Assembly: GCA_009599575.1 (NCBI GenBank)
Contig: VWND01000003.1
Location: 1,254,001 to 1,318,000, forward strand
Direction: 5' to 3'
DNA: 64,000 bases
DNA from: Blumeriella jaapii
Taxonomy: Eukaryota; Ascomycota; Leotiomycetes; Helotiales; Drepanopezizaceae
The notes under the pieces were generated by a model, which saw nothing but the letters and a program-made list of their open reading frames with translations, was not told the DNA's origin and searched no databases. The position numbers and the translations under genes were made by a program. The stretch's first letter is position 1; every line of letters starts with the position of its first letter. Shown in pieces: positions 20,661-33,078 of the stretch.

Positions 20661-23600
20661 TTTTTTTTATAAAAAAATATAATAAAATTCGTGGCCATTT
20701 AATTATATATTTTACGCTTTTTAATTTTATTATTAAAAATCGAATATAATCGTTTATTTTTTTTTTAATTATCAATCTCGGAAATCATAATATAATTCTA
20801 AAAAAAGCTTGGTTGGCCGAACACTAAGTTTTACTAAACTATAATAAACGCAAGCTTTATTAGCCGAAGTTTTACTTTTTTATAGTTTTTTACGCTCGTT
20901 GTATTAAAATTTTTCATTTGCACTTTCGAAAAATTTAATCTCGCTATCAAAACGACGTTATAAAACGTAATAAAAATCTTAACCAATTGTGGCAAATTTA
21001 CGACGCTATGCGAAGCGCGAAAAAATCGAATTTTATTCGCGGTGCTAATTTCGATAGCGACGCCAGTGGAATAATATAAGAAATTACACCACTTTTCTAG
21101 GCTGCCGATTTCTTTTTTATTATTTTTTTTTTCTTTTTTTTTCGTCAAAACAGCTTTTTCGTTTTACGAAAAACAATTATATTAAAAACCGAAAAAAAGC
21201 TTTCGCCGCGATAGCCTTTCAGCTTAATATAATCGATAATTTAAATAAATAACTTTTTTCTGAATCTTTCAAACGATTAATTCGAAAACGAATTTTTTAA
21301 CCTATTGCTTACCCAATTTTTATTTGCTAAATCATCGCATACGCTTTTAAGCTGATTTTTTAAAAAAAAGCAATTGAAATGTTTTCAATTTTTTTATACG
21401 AAATCGATAAAATACTAAACGATTTTACGTATAACACTTTTTTTAAAACTTAATTTTACAGCTTTTTCGAACGTTTCAAAACTAATAAAATATCGATTTC
21501 GACCTTTTTAATTAGCTTAATAAAACTAATTTCGAATAAACTTTTTTTCGAATTTTTTTCCTCGGAATACAAAAACCTCGAACACGTGTTTTCTAAAGCC
21601 GCCAATAACGAGCTAGCTTTTCACCGGCTTTACGATTACAAAATCGAGCTTATTATAATTAAAAAAAAACTGAAATATATTTTTTTATATAAAATATCGA
21701 TTTTAAAGCTCGAAATTATTAAAATTTATGTGTAAAATAATTTTAATAAAAACTTTATCAAACTTTTTATCGCTTTTTTCGCTGCTTTAATGTTTTTCGC
21801 TAAAAAACCCGACGGTTTATTACGTTTTTATATCGATTATCGAGCTTTTAATAACGTTATTCGTAAAAATCGCTACTTTTTCCCTTTTATCGATAAAACT
21901 TTTGCTCGTTTTTCGAAAATACGAATTTTTACAAAGCTCGATATTCGTTAAGTTTTTTATAAAATTCGAATAAACCCCGCTAATAAAAAACTAACGACGT
22001 TTCGTACGCGTTACAGCGCTTATAAATGCAAATACTATTTTTTAATTTTATTAATATATCCGCAATTTACTAACGCTATATAAACGATGTTTTTTTCGAT
22101 TATTTAAACGATTTTTGTATGATATATTTAAATGATGTTTTTATTTATTCGTCCGATTTTTTAAAACACGTTATATACGTTCGCAAAATATTTTAAAAGC
22201 TCGCTAACGCTGAATTACAGGCCGATATTCGAAAATTTAAATTCAACGTTATTCGGATTCGTTATTTAAGTTTTATTATTTTTATTAAAAGCTTAAAAAT
22301 AAACTTAAAAAAAGTCTTCGTGATCGCTTATTAAAAGCCTTTTACTATTATAAAAAATATATAAAGCTTTTTTAGTTTTTGTAACTTTTACCGACGTTTT
22401 ATTCGAAACTACGATATAATTGCAAAGCTTTTGGTTTATTTAATCAAAACTAACGTTTTTTACAATTTTATTTTTAAATATCAGAAAAGTTTCGACCTTT
22501 TTATACTAACTTTTATAATTACATTAATTTTATAATATTACAGGCAAAACCTTTTTTATATATTAAGAACTAACGCTTTCGACGGCGTAATAGCTTTTGT
22601 TTTTTCGCAATTTTATAACGACGATTGGCTTCCAATCGCTTATTTCAGCAAAACCATAACTTTCGCAAAGCTAAACTACGTCGTATACGATAAAAAAATA
22701 CTCGTAATCGTAAGATTTCTAAGCAACTTTTGTATTAAATTAATTAGCTTAATTTATTAAATCAAAATTATTATTAATTATAAAGCTTTAAAATACTTTA
22801 TAATTTTCAAATTCTTAAACGCTCGATAAACACGCTAAGCCGAGCTTCTCGCCGATTACAACTTTTTTATTACGTATAAGCCAAATAAACACAATCTTTT
22901 GGCTAACGCATTAATACGTCGTACAAGCGAATTCGATCGCCAAAACTTTTTTAAACGTACCCAGCGTTTGCAAATCCTTTTTCGAACAAATCAGATCGAT
23001 TATCGTTTTTTAATTAAAAAACTTCGATTTTCTACAGCTTCCGAAACAGCTGTTTTTATCGTTAAAATAACTAATTTTTTTTCCGTATTTCGTATCGTTA
23101 ATTAAATTTTTTACGCTAATCGCATAGCTAACAGCCTGATAATTTTCCGAAACAAAGCTATACGAAACGCTACGAAAAAAAACGACGATAATAATATTTC
23201 GTATATATTTAAACGCGATCTACTATTATATTACGATCGCTTAATAATCTTAAACGTCGATTATTTTCGTTTGGTTTTTATACGAAAAATGCACGATCAA
23301 ATCTCCACCGCTTATTTCAGCGTTCGCAAAACTACGCAATTGCTTTCGAATTAATATTATTAGCGAGGTATAACAGCCTTCGTAAAATAATATTATCGCA
23401 ATTATTACGTTTATCGAAAAAGTTTTGTTTTAAAAAATAAGCGCCCCGGCCTTTTTCAGCTTTTTTTTGTTTTTAACCATTTTTAAAAACACGTTATAAT
23501 AAACTTTTGCAACTTTAATAAAAATAAACACGATTACGATAACGTGTTCGTAATAATAAATCGCTTTTTTAAGCAGGCTATTTCGATTTTTTGCCACAAA

Positions 23601-24695
23601 AATATCAATGCTCGAAACCTCGCTAAATTATATATATTTTACGTATATAAGTATTTTGGCTTTTTAAAAAATATTATTAACGATCGTGGCTTTTAATATT
23701 AATTTATTTTTTGGTTTAAATTAAACAAAATACTCGGTACGTAATTAAAACTTTCGACAGCCGCTTATTCCGAAACCGATAAACAAACCGAAATTTACAA
23801 TTAATATTTGCAAAAACGTTTTCGATTTTTCGTAAACTTTTATTAAAACGATTAGAACGAATTTTTTTTAATAATAGATTTCGCTTAAATAATTCTTTTT
23901 TACAAAAATTTAAATAGCCTTTCACCTTTTGAAATTATATACGATTATACTTTTTATACCAATTGAAATTAAAAGCTCGATACTTTTTTTTCTTTTAATT
24001 TTTTACACAAACTAAACGCAAACGAAGCTCGTACGTACGCTCGCCGCTATTACGACGCCTAAAACCTCGCCAAATCGCATTTTTAACAAGCTTACGATAA
24101 AATAAAATAAAATGCGAATAAATCTCGCCGCGCGATCGATTTTAATATTAGCGACTACGTATAGCTCGATATGCGTTTATTTTCAATTTTCCGGCCTTTC
24201 CGTAAGCTCGACAATTTTATAAACGGCTTTTTTAAAATTATAGCCAAAATTTTCGATAACGCTTTTAAACTAAATCTTTCTAGTATTATAAACGTACATT
24301 TAATTTTCCACGCTAATCGACTGCGAAAAGCAGCTAACGACGCGTTTTCAAACCAAATTAATTTAGTTTCTGAATTTATTAATATAATTAATAAACTTAA
24401 ATACGAAATCGAAAAATTAATCGCTTATCGAATGCAACGGAAAATCTTTTAATATAAAGCTTTTTAAATAAGCTTAAATAAAGATTTTACGTAGTATTCC
24501 GCGTCTAATTTTATATACGCTTTTTTAAAAATACGCGACTTTTATTTGGCGTATAAAAAGCTTCCCGGTCCTTTTGCAAAACTTGTAAACTGGCTAAAAG
24601 CGTATTCCGAAGATTTGAATTCGTACGATTATTTAAATAGCGACGTATTAATAAATAAAAGCTCGAAAGCGCGCTTTTTTCGGACGGAGAAATAA
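20660..24695 (+). pseudogene. pol of C1: RT, RNase H, integrase, chromodomain-like end, decayed
   Basis: A linker to about 21760 is followed by RT: KKPDGLLRFYIDYRAFNNVI near 21810, FTKLDIR, and the active-site box YLND at 22125-22136 (YLDD expected, second-last Asp changed by G-to-A). RNase H lies near 22530-22900, ending in LADALIRRTSEFDRQN. Integrase follows, with KMHDQISTAYFSVRKTTQ as the HHCC region (about 23290) and a core to about 24100. The end (24171-24695) holds YEIEKLIAYRMQRK and FTWYSASNF, a chromodomain-like segment, then the family tail NSYDYLNSDV. The stop TAA (24693-24695) directly precedes the 3' LTR. Confidence 0.82.
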
Positions 24696-24963
24696 TATAA
24701 CGATTTATTTTTTTGCTACTTCTCGTATTATCCCAGCAACTACGTGTAGCTGCAAGCTTTCTGGTCTTCTGGTAAGTCTTTTATCAATTATAAAAATTAT
24801 TTATATGTATAAAGCTTTTTTTTTTTAGCAACCCCTGCCTTTTGCAATTATTGATTTTAAATAAATATTTTTGTTACAGAACCAAAGGCTCGTTTCTTAT
24901 ACCATATGAACACGGCGACCAGTTGACTGATCTTCCAGCCCTCCGACTGATTAAATCGTCACA
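24696..24963 (+). repeat. 3' LTR of C1, 268 bp
   Basis: Starts TATAACGATT (TGTGACGATT altered) and ends AATCGTCACA intact. Compared with the 5' LTR the differences seen are transitions. Confidence 0.93.
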
Positions 24964-26053
24964 AATATTACGTAACTTTTTTTTCGCAACGGCCAAAAAC
25001 TCGTTTAAAATAATATAATTATTATTTATTTTATATTTTTCTATTCGAAAACCGTATTTAAAAATAAAAATAATTTTTTCTCATATATTTTTAAACTAAC
25101 GGTTTTTAGCAATTTTGCTAATAATTACGTAGCGGATAAATAAAAAACGAAAATTATTATAAATCTGACCGTTATTTATATAAAACTTATTATATTACAA
25201 CTTAGCAAATTAAACGCGATTATAATTAAAAAAACGCTAATTAAAAATACGAAAAACGTTTCGGGCCGATTAAGCTTAATTATAAAACTCGGGATTTAAA
25301 TGCTTTAAAATAATAGTTTTTGCTTTTTTAATAATATATTTAAAATATGCTTTGGCTTGGTTTCTATTTTATTTAAAATTTCTTAAATACTTTTTAATAA
25401 ACAGTTTTACATTTATTTTTTATACGTTATATTTAACTTTTTTTTAATAGTCGCTAAAAGCGTAGCGAAAATATTTGATTTTGAATAATTCGATTCGAAA
25501 AATAACTAGGTCGAAAACGGAAAAATAATACTCGGAAATTAATTAAAAATCCGTTGTAAAAGCGCGCGAAGCTCGGAATAAAAAAAAGCGTCGCGAGCGA
25601 TATTAACGGAAAAAACTGAAAAGCGAGCGGCGGCAATAGCTTAAGCGATTATTTAAGCGATCTGAAGCTGCTAAGTCGTAATAAATCCTTGAGCGTTAGC
25701 AAATATATTAAATAATCGATTTAGAAATATTCGTCGGTTGAAAAATATTAAAATATCAGCGTCGTATAATTCGATTTTAAATTCGATAATAAAACGAAAA
25801 GATTTAGCAAATGAATCGATTGCAAATAATTATAATTCGGCAGAAAAATCGTGAAATAAAAACTCGCTGTTAAAATCGTCGAAAAAGCCTGAAACGAATA
25901 AAAATTCGAAAGCGCTAAAAGCAAAAGCAAAGGATAGAAATGCTAATTCGAAGCCGAATCGTACGGATTGCGTTCGTTTTCGAATGCCGCGTCGATTTAT
26001 AAAAAAAGCATAAAATGTATTAAAAAAAGGCGATTCGAATTGCAAAAGCAAAT
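24964..26053. other. E, segment 2
   Basis: Bounded by the C1 duplication (aatat) on the left and the C2 duplication (caaat, 26049-26053) on the right, so it was continuous with the other E segments. On the minus strand several stretches are open (25454-25636 and 25830-26053), rich in Phe/Leu/Ser; on the plus strand the same DNA is Lys/Arg/Ser-rich. If E runs on the minus strand, this should be the N-terminal gag region, upstream of the knuckle at 15850. I cannot name a domain. Base composition is AT-rich at 25000-25450 and less so at 25450-26050. Confidence 0.45.
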
Positions 26054-26322
26054 TGTGACGATTCATTCTGTTGCCACCTCTCGTGTCACCCCAGCAACTA
26101 CGTGTAGCTGCAAGCTCCCTGGTCTTCTGGTGAATCTTTCCATCAACTGTGGAAATTATTTATGTATATAAAGCTTTTTCCTCTTAGCAACTTCTGCTTT
26201 TTACAATTGTTAATTCTAAATAAATATTTTTATTACAAAACTAAAAGCTCGTTTCTTATATTATATAAACACGGCGATCAGTTGACTAATCTTTCAGCCT
26301 TTCGATTAATTAAATCGTTATA
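26054..26322 (+). repeat. 5' LTR of C2
   Basis: Starts TGTGACGATT and ends AATCGTTATA. It has the same palindrome and TATA-like tract as C1. Confidence 0.93.
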
Positions 26323-26369
26323 TTATTAACAACTTTTTTTTTACGCTAGCGACGGCGTAAACTATTTCT

Positions 26370-27957
26370 TTTCTCGAATTCTTTACGAATTATACCAAAG
26401 TAATCGACCGGTCGTAAAAAAGCTTATTTCCGCAATTCGCGAAAAATAGCTTCTGTTCAACGATCTCCTTTTTAGCAAAGCTTTTCAGCTTTTGCTATTA
26501 CACCTCAACCTCTTTTTTAATCAGCGAAAAAGCAGCTTCCCCCAGAAGCTTTTTCTTTTGAAAGACAGTTTTTCCCCCGAAAAAAAAAAAATAAAAAAAA
26601 GGGCAGAGCGCTAATCACTTCGCTTGCCATCTTTTTTTTGTAGCTTAGCGTTAAAAGCGTTCAGTTAAGACTTTTGCAAAATCAACTAAAAAAAGCGCAA
26701 AAGCGTAAACGACAATTTTTAAAAATTATACGATTGCGACAAACCTTTTAATTAAAGCGTTTAGTAAAATCTATCGAACGTGCTTTTGCTAATCGCGAAT
26801 CTGTTACTTTTTTTTTTCGCAACGTCTTATTTTAATTAACAAACGTTGCAAATCAACCCTTACGCTTTTCGCGAACTTTTTTTGAATTTCCCTTTGACGG
26901 CCAAAACCTTAGCGCGTTTTTTAAACGCTATAATTCTTATTTATCTGCTGACTTTCGACTAGCTCGTATAAAACGCGTTCCGAACTTTAAATTTAAATTA
27001 AATAATAATAAAAATTACAAAGCACGTTATTAAAAAATTAAAATTTTCGATAACCTCGAATTTTACCACGATTATTTCGCTAGCGATCGATTTCGCAAAA
27101 ATTATATACTCGATCAGACCGAAAGCGTAGCAAAAGAGTTTTTTATTTCGCGTATCTTAAACCGTTCCGGTCTTATACCTTTCGAAAAACTAATAAAAAA
27201 AATCGCCGATTTTCTAGCCGATTTTTTAAACGTTCAAAAAGCCGAAAACGAATTCAAAATGCTTATAATAAATACGCAAAACGATTTTTAGCGATTTTAT
27301 CTGCGATTTTTTATTTTCGCAGCGAACGCTTAAATATAAACTGATAAACAGCTTCGAAACGTTTTTCGCGATAAAATACTAAAGCGTTTACGAAAAAAGC
27401 TGCATTTAAAATAAACGCGTACAACGATTTTCAAAAATTAGCTTACCGCCGTTCGTAAAAAAAAATAAAATTAATTGGCTAAACGAATTTTATACGCGAA
27501 TCGCTTTTCAACCAAGTTTACCATCTATTAAAATAGTAAATTCTTAACCAAAGCGTACTACGAATTAAATCGTACGTACGAAAATCGTTTAAATGTTTTA
27601 TAAGCTTTCTTTCAGCCCTCTGCTGTTTTTCTTTTTTTTCTACGCCAAAACGTTCTTTTTAGCGTTTTCCTTTCGATCGGACCAACGACAACGCTCGTTT
27701 TTTATTTTATATCAGAAAATTCAAAAAAGCCAATCTGCACGACCTTCTACGAGCCGACTTTCGGTTCCACCCAAAGGCCTTTTTAAGCTGATAAATATAA
27801 ACGAGGTCGAGCCGACCGAAAATTCGCCTTTTGATAATAATAATAAAAATAAAAACCTTTTTCCAAACGATTTTCAAAACGCACACGAGAAAATTAAAAG
27901 CTTTTCCGCTAATCGAAAAAACGCCCAGGCTTAAGCAAAACTTTTTTTTTAAACGTA
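26370..27957 (+). pseudogene. gag of C2, decayed
   Basis: Co-linear with C1 gag but uninterrupted. A 113-codon open piece (27593-27934) spans the capsid end, then NINEVEPTENSPFD and an Asn/Lys-rich stretch, up to the protease. The gag-to-protease junction here (27930-27960) is the intact version of the site disrupted by D1 in C1. Confidence 0.62.
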
Positions 27958-28850
27958 TTGCGCGATATACGTTATTTTAACGTTCGAAAGCTTTTTAATA
28001 GCGATTTATTAACAATTCTCGTTATATTCATTAAAAATAACTTTTCGTATAAAATAAAAACGCTCGCCGACTTTGGAGCGAACGGTTATACGTTGATCGA
28101 TTCGGCGTTAATCAAGTTTCTTTTTTTCTTTTTAAAACTTTTAATTTAATTTTTCCCGGTTTTTTTTTTATAAAAAAGTATAATAAAACTCGTGGCTATT
28201 TAACTATACATTTTACGCTTTTTAATCTTATTATTAACAACCGAATATAATCGTTTATTCCTTTTTTAATTATCAATCTCGAAAATCATAATATGATTTT
28301 AAAAAAAGTTTAATTGGCCGAATACCAAATTCTACTAGATTATAATAAACGCAAGTTTTATTAGTCAAAATCTTATCCTTCTATAGCTTTTTACGTTCGT
28401 TGTATTAAAATTTCTTATTTGCACTTCCGAAAAATTCAATTTCGCTATTAAAACGACGCTGTAAAACGTAATAAAAATCTTAACCAATTATAACTAATCT
28501 ACGACGCTGTGCGAAGCGCGAAAAAATCGAATTTTACTCGCGGTATTAATTTCGATAGCGACGCTAATAAAATAATACAAAAAATTATATTATTTTTCTA
28601 AGCTGCCGATCCTTTTTTTATTATTTTTTTTTCTTTTTTCTTTTCGTTAAAACAGCTTCCTCGTTTTATAAAAAATAATTATATCAAAAACCGAAAAAAA
28701 ACCTTCGCCGCGATAGCCTTTCAGCTTAATATAATCGATAATTTAAACAAGCCATCTTTTAAACTTTTCAAACGATCAGTTCGAAAACGAGTCTTTTAAT
28801 CTACTGCTTATCCAATTTCCATTTGCCAAATTATTACATACGCTTTCAAG
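27958..28850 (+). pseudogene. Aspartic protease and following linker of C2, decayed
   Basis: An open piece (27958-28149) with RYFNVRKLFNSDLL and TLADFGANGYTLIDSALIKF. The retropepsin D-S-G-A reads D-F-G-A, with the Asp codon at 28069-28071. Of the C copies this has the best-preserved motif; only the Ser is lost. The linker continues to 28850, where B1 is inserted. Confidence 0.72.
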
Positions 28851-29258
28851 TGTCAGGAACCAACATCACGTGTATGAGTCAGGTGATCCGCCAAGACCCT
28901 CTGCCTCCTACCAACCCTCGAATAGCACTCTCTGCGGATAGGCCGTGGGGGCCGGATAGTACTGTGAGGGCTGGAAATAACATTTAGGTAAAACACTTTA
29001 TAGGAGTGATTGCTAAGGAACCAGTTATTAAGGTTATATTAAAAAGGATTGAAAAAAGATCGGGATGGGGGCTGGAAAGCATACTAAATGGGATTCGTCT
29101 GGTTTCCTGGGAAATACTCTTTTCGAAGGCTCCACTCTTTCTTTTGTACTTATACACGCTTTTTACTAAAAATGTAAAAGATAGAAATTGACTATCAATC
29201 CAACTTTATCTGAGCTTTATTGTTTAAACTAGTGTTTCCCTGCCTTTCAATCCTTATA
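28851..29258 (+). repeat. 5' LTR of B1, 408 bp
   Basis: Starts TGTCAGGAACCAACATCACG and ends CAATCCTTATA (family CCTTACA). Its first half is nearly free of transitions, while its second half shows C-to-T changes relative to the 3' LTR. Confidence 0.94.
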
Positions 29259-29344
29259 TTTTGATCTTTCTACCCACCGAAACGGCAGTTCGATACTACT
29301 AAAACAATCTTCTATTATACTACTACACTTATATCGTTACTATC

Positions 29345-30890
29345 GATATTATAGCTTTTCGCATTCGCAGAAAACAAGTATTTCCGGCTATTCAAAAAAA
29401 CCCAGCACTTTCGGCTGCTCAGGAAAACCCCGTACCATCGTTTCTTTTAACGTTACCAGTCTTACCAAAGGCCGAAAACACCCTATCATCAGAGCGCGAC
29501 GATTTCCTAATTTCTTTTATCGAAAAAATCACTAAAAAAAGCCACGCTCAAAGCGATTCGAAAGAACCTTCCACCGAAATCCTGATTTATCTGGCTAATA
29601 AACGAATCCGCGCCGAACAAAAAAAAAACGATAAACGTAAAAAAGTAAAAAAGATACGAGCTAAAATGGAGCAGAAAAAAACTGAAAAAAAAGTTTACGA
29701 AACAGTCAAAAGACTTAAAAAAACCTTAAAACGCCGAAACGAACTCCGAGAAGAAATTAAATAATTTCAACGAGAACTTAACGCTTTCGAAGATATCGAA
29801 AAAAAGGTTTTTATACCCTCTAATATCGCCCTAACTGAAAAAAGACAGAAAATAACCCAAGCCGGCGATTATTATAAAGTATCCTCGGAACATTACGACA
29901 ATAATACCCATTGAAAACGATCTAATATTTCTTTTGAGCATATTATATCTTTTGTAGAAAACACAGCGAATTCGAGCCGAAAAGCACCAAAAATAAAAAA
30001 CTTTCCAATATATCGAAGGAAAAATACTAAAAAAGCTCAATCTTTTATTCGGCGTGCAAAGCGAAGTTTCCGCCAAAATAAAAAAGTAATATTTTGTACT
30101 AATCAAAAGAAAATTAACGCCTGTATTCTAGCTTTCGACGATAAAATGAAAAGAAAGTAGACCGGATACGAACGACGTTTTACGAATATTCGAACCATAT
30201 AAAACGATTTCAAAAAATAAATATTAAACTTTTTAATAAATACGGAAAATCGAAAAATCGCGGCTTCGAATTCATACGATAAAGCGAAGCAAAGAAAGCA
30301 TAAATCAGTTAACGATTTCGTTGCTTATTTAAATAACCTCGAACAGCAATTGCAAATAATAAACGATGCGACTAGGAAAAGGATGCTTTTCGCAAAACTC
30401 CGATTTACTTTTCGAAAAGAAATTATTAAACGAAGCAATACTGCAGCTATAAGCTCGCACGAAAAATTGATATCAATCGCTCGTCGTATCGAAAATGTTA
30501 ATAAAATTATCAGCGACGAAACGAAAAATAATAAACGACGAGACGAACGTAAAAAAAAAAAGGAAAAAAAAACTTATATTTACGATCAAAGCTCAAAAGC
30601 TAAAACAAATACATACCGTCCTCGATTCGAAAATACGTTATAAAAAGAAAAACGAAAGCGAGAAAACGATAATTTTAACAAAATCCTTTAGAATCCTAAA
30701 ACTCTTAACGACTCCTTTTATCCTTCGAAGTGCAATCGCTGCCAAAAGAAAGGGCATCGCATAGCCAATTGTTCAGAAATCGAATGTTATAAATACAACA
30801 GAAAAAAACATATAGCCCTAAATTACCCCGAAGCTAACAAATCTAAAAATTCGGGAAAAGCTTCCGCTCGATTTTAATTTCGTCGCTGCC
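29345..30890 (+). pseudogene. gag of B1, about 500 codons, few stops
   Basis: One frame reads from about 29345 to 30890, with only a handful of stops, at likely old Gln and Trp codons (for example near 29762, 29911, 30160, 30200). The N-terminal third is charged and likely coiled coil (29640-29770, Lys/Glu-rich). A capsid-like stretch follows, including SVNDFVAYLNNLEQQLQ and KLRFTFRKEIIKR (30310-30440). A perfect CX2CX4HX4C knuckle, CNRCQKKGHRIANC, is at 30731-30772. A second knuckle directly after it, CYKYNRKKHIALNY, has lost two Cys by G-to-A. No convincing ATG is seen at the start. Confidence 0.78.
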
Positions 30891-30903
30891 AATAAGATCG
30901 AGC

Positions 30904-31400
30904 GAAGAAAAAAGGCAGAAAATAATAATTTTAATCGAAATTAAAAAAGCCAAAAGCGAAACTCGTACGAAACGAGCTTTTATCGATTGCGGCGCGGAGA
31001 AAAATTGCGTAACCCAAAAGTTATCAATTAAGTATAAATAAAAACCAACTCAAAAACGTATTAACTTATCTACGGTTGAAAAAAAAAAAGTAACTATTTA
31101 CGGCACGCATACGCAACCCATTCGCGCCATTGATAATTATAAAACAACTAAAAAGATACAAAGCGATTTCGTAGCTTGCGATATAAATATCCCAAAGGTT
31201 TCACTTATTCTAAGGTTCCTTTGGTTGCGAGATATCGACCCCGCTATAAGCTTTCGAACTAAATCGTAGCGATACCCAATCGAACGCTTACAGCTTAATC
31301 TCGTTACAATCAAACGTTTCAAAAAGGAATCCAAAAAAAAGCAAGCGTTTTGTATCGTTTTAAAAAAAGCTACTGAAAAACAACACCAATTACTTTTCAA
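30904..31400 (+). pseudogene. Aspartic protease region of B1
   Basis: The frame differs by one from gag (phase 1 against phase 2), as expected of a Gag-Pol shift, though decay makes this uncertain. It holds TKRAFIDCGAEKNCVTQK, with the retropepsin motif as D-C-G-A (Asp codon 30985-30987). Cys in place of Ser/Thr is unusual; it is not explained by a single C-to-T or G-to-A from Ser AGC or Thr, so it may be ancestral. Confidence 0.65.
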
Positions 31401-32460
31401 ATACGACGACTACGCCGACGTATTCGACGATACCGCCGCGGTTACCCTAGCTTCTTACCATTCTATAAAGCATCGAATAAACCTCGCGAAAGGAAAAGAC
31501 CCCCTTTAGGAACCAGTCTATTTTTTGTCGGAATCTGAACTTACCGAATTACGCGAATATTTCGATTCGAGCTTAGAAAAAAGCTGGATAAAAAGATTTA
31601 TTAGCCCTGCCGGCGCACCGGTAATATTTATACCGAAAAAAGACGAAAGTTTACGATTATGCGTCGATTATAAAAATCTAAACGCAGTTACGGTTAAAAA
31701 TCGAACTCCTCTACCCCTTATAAGCGAAACTTTAGATCGTTTGAAAAAAGCTAAAATATTCACTAAGCTAGATTTCACTTGGGCGTACTACCGCCTTCGA
31801 ATAAAAGAGGGAAATAAGTGGAAGACTGCGTTTCGCATTCGTTACGGACACTTCGAATACTGCGTATTACCCTTCGGCCTTTCGAACGCATCAGCAACCT
31901 TCCAAGCGTATATTAATCAAGCTTTAATCGGTTTAATAAATATTACGTATGTAATTTATTTCGACGATATTTTAATATTTTCCGAAAACCCCGACGATTA
32001 TACAAACGCGGTAAAAAAAGTTTTCGAAAGACTCCGTATTAACAAACTTTACGGAAATCTGAAAAAATATACTTTCGATACGAATACGATTGAGTTCCTA
32101 GGCTTCGTCGTTACTTCTACGGGAATTGAAATAAACCCAGAGAAAATAAATAATATTCGGAAATGGCCATCTTCTACTATATGGCGAAATATTCAAATAT
32201 TCTTAGGTTTCACCAACTTTTATAAACGTTTTATTAAAAACTACGTTAAGCTTTGCCGACCTATTACAAATCTTTTAAAAGAAATGCAACAAAAAAAAAT
32301 GTCGGGCCCTTTTCGTTTCCTACTCGAAGCGAAGCTCGCTTTTTTACTTTTAAAAGAAAAGTTTTGCCAAGCACCGATTCTACGCTATTTCGATTTTCGA
32401 TTGAAAATCCAAATCGAAACAAACGCTTCGAAATTCGCTATAAGCGGAATATTATCCTAA
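31401..32460 (+). pseudogene. Reverse transcriptase of B1, almost intact
   Basis: A stop-free stretch of 311 codons (31525-32457) contains the RT core: [50 protein letters not shown] and the active-site box YFDD (31957-31968) with both Asp codons intact. The thumb, FLGFTNFYKRFIKNY, follows. The first codon of this stretch is TTG, so it is not a start; the frame continues upstream through a stop at 31507-31509. It ends at the beginning of RNase H, where ETDAS reads ETNAS, losing a catalytic Asp. Confidence 0.9.
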
Positions 32461-33078
32461 TTATTCGGAGAAAGTGCGGAGGCACGTTAGCATTCTATCG
32501 CATATTATTCGAAAAAGCTTTCCTTTATAAAACAAAAATACGAGGTTTACGACGCTAAGCTAATAGCTATAATTTACGCTTTTAAACAATAAAGCTAATA
32601 TCTACGTAGCGCTTTCGACGTTATTACTATGCGTACAAATTATTACAATCTGAAATACTTCTTTACGAAAAAACGTTTAAACGAACGCCAAGCGAAATGG
32701 GCCGACGAGCTAGCTAAATACGATTTTGCAATCGAATATAAAACAAAAGTTTTTAATCCGGCGGATGGTTTTTTCCGCCGGCCAGATTTAAAAAAAAATT
32801 TAAAAGAAAATAACGAGCAACTGCTTACGCTATATCGTAAGCTAAAACTAGCTTATTTAAAAAATTTTAGAATGTTTTCCGCAGTAAAAACACGCCTAAA
32901 ATCGAAGCATAAACCATTTCGCGCCGATAAGTATTCGAAGCCTTTGTTAACGGGATCAAAAGATAGAAAGCAAGCGGGAAAAAGCCAAATAAAAAGCTTC
33001 TTCGCCGGACTGTCTTTTGCTAATATTACTGGTTGCAAACAGTATATACCACGGAACGTAGCCGCTGTATTACTATAA
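32380..33078 (+). pseudogene. RNase H and connection region of B1
   Basis: Starts with ETNASKFAISGILS. After a stop (32458-32460) the same phase gives KQKYEVYDAKLIAIIYAFK with further stops at 32590-32610. It then stays open at 32629-33078 with LNERQAKWADELAKYDFAIE and NPADGFFRRPDL, the usual RNase H end (PADALSRRPD in relatives). Loss of the first Asp should abolish activity. Confidence 0.82.

Larger units (their letters stand above)
16110..24963 (+). mobile_element. C1: Ty3/gypsy chromovirus, interrupted by D1
   Basis: Two 268-bp LTRs and a full gag-pol layout; about 6.39 kb after removing D1. The duplication is gatat on the left (16105-16109) and aatat on the right (24964-24968), differing by one G-to-A change. 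Reading frames are heavily interrupted. C1 sits in E, and D1 sits in its gag (TSD TA at 17836-17837 and 20300-20301). Confidence 0.93.

Noticed and set aside
32253..32558. 101-codon frame overlapping the RT end of B1, with a similar frame in B2 (50197-50502)
   Set aside because: It overlaps the RT/RNase H frame in a shifted phase and the pol frame carries all recognised motifs. Presence in both copies follows from shared DNA sequence.
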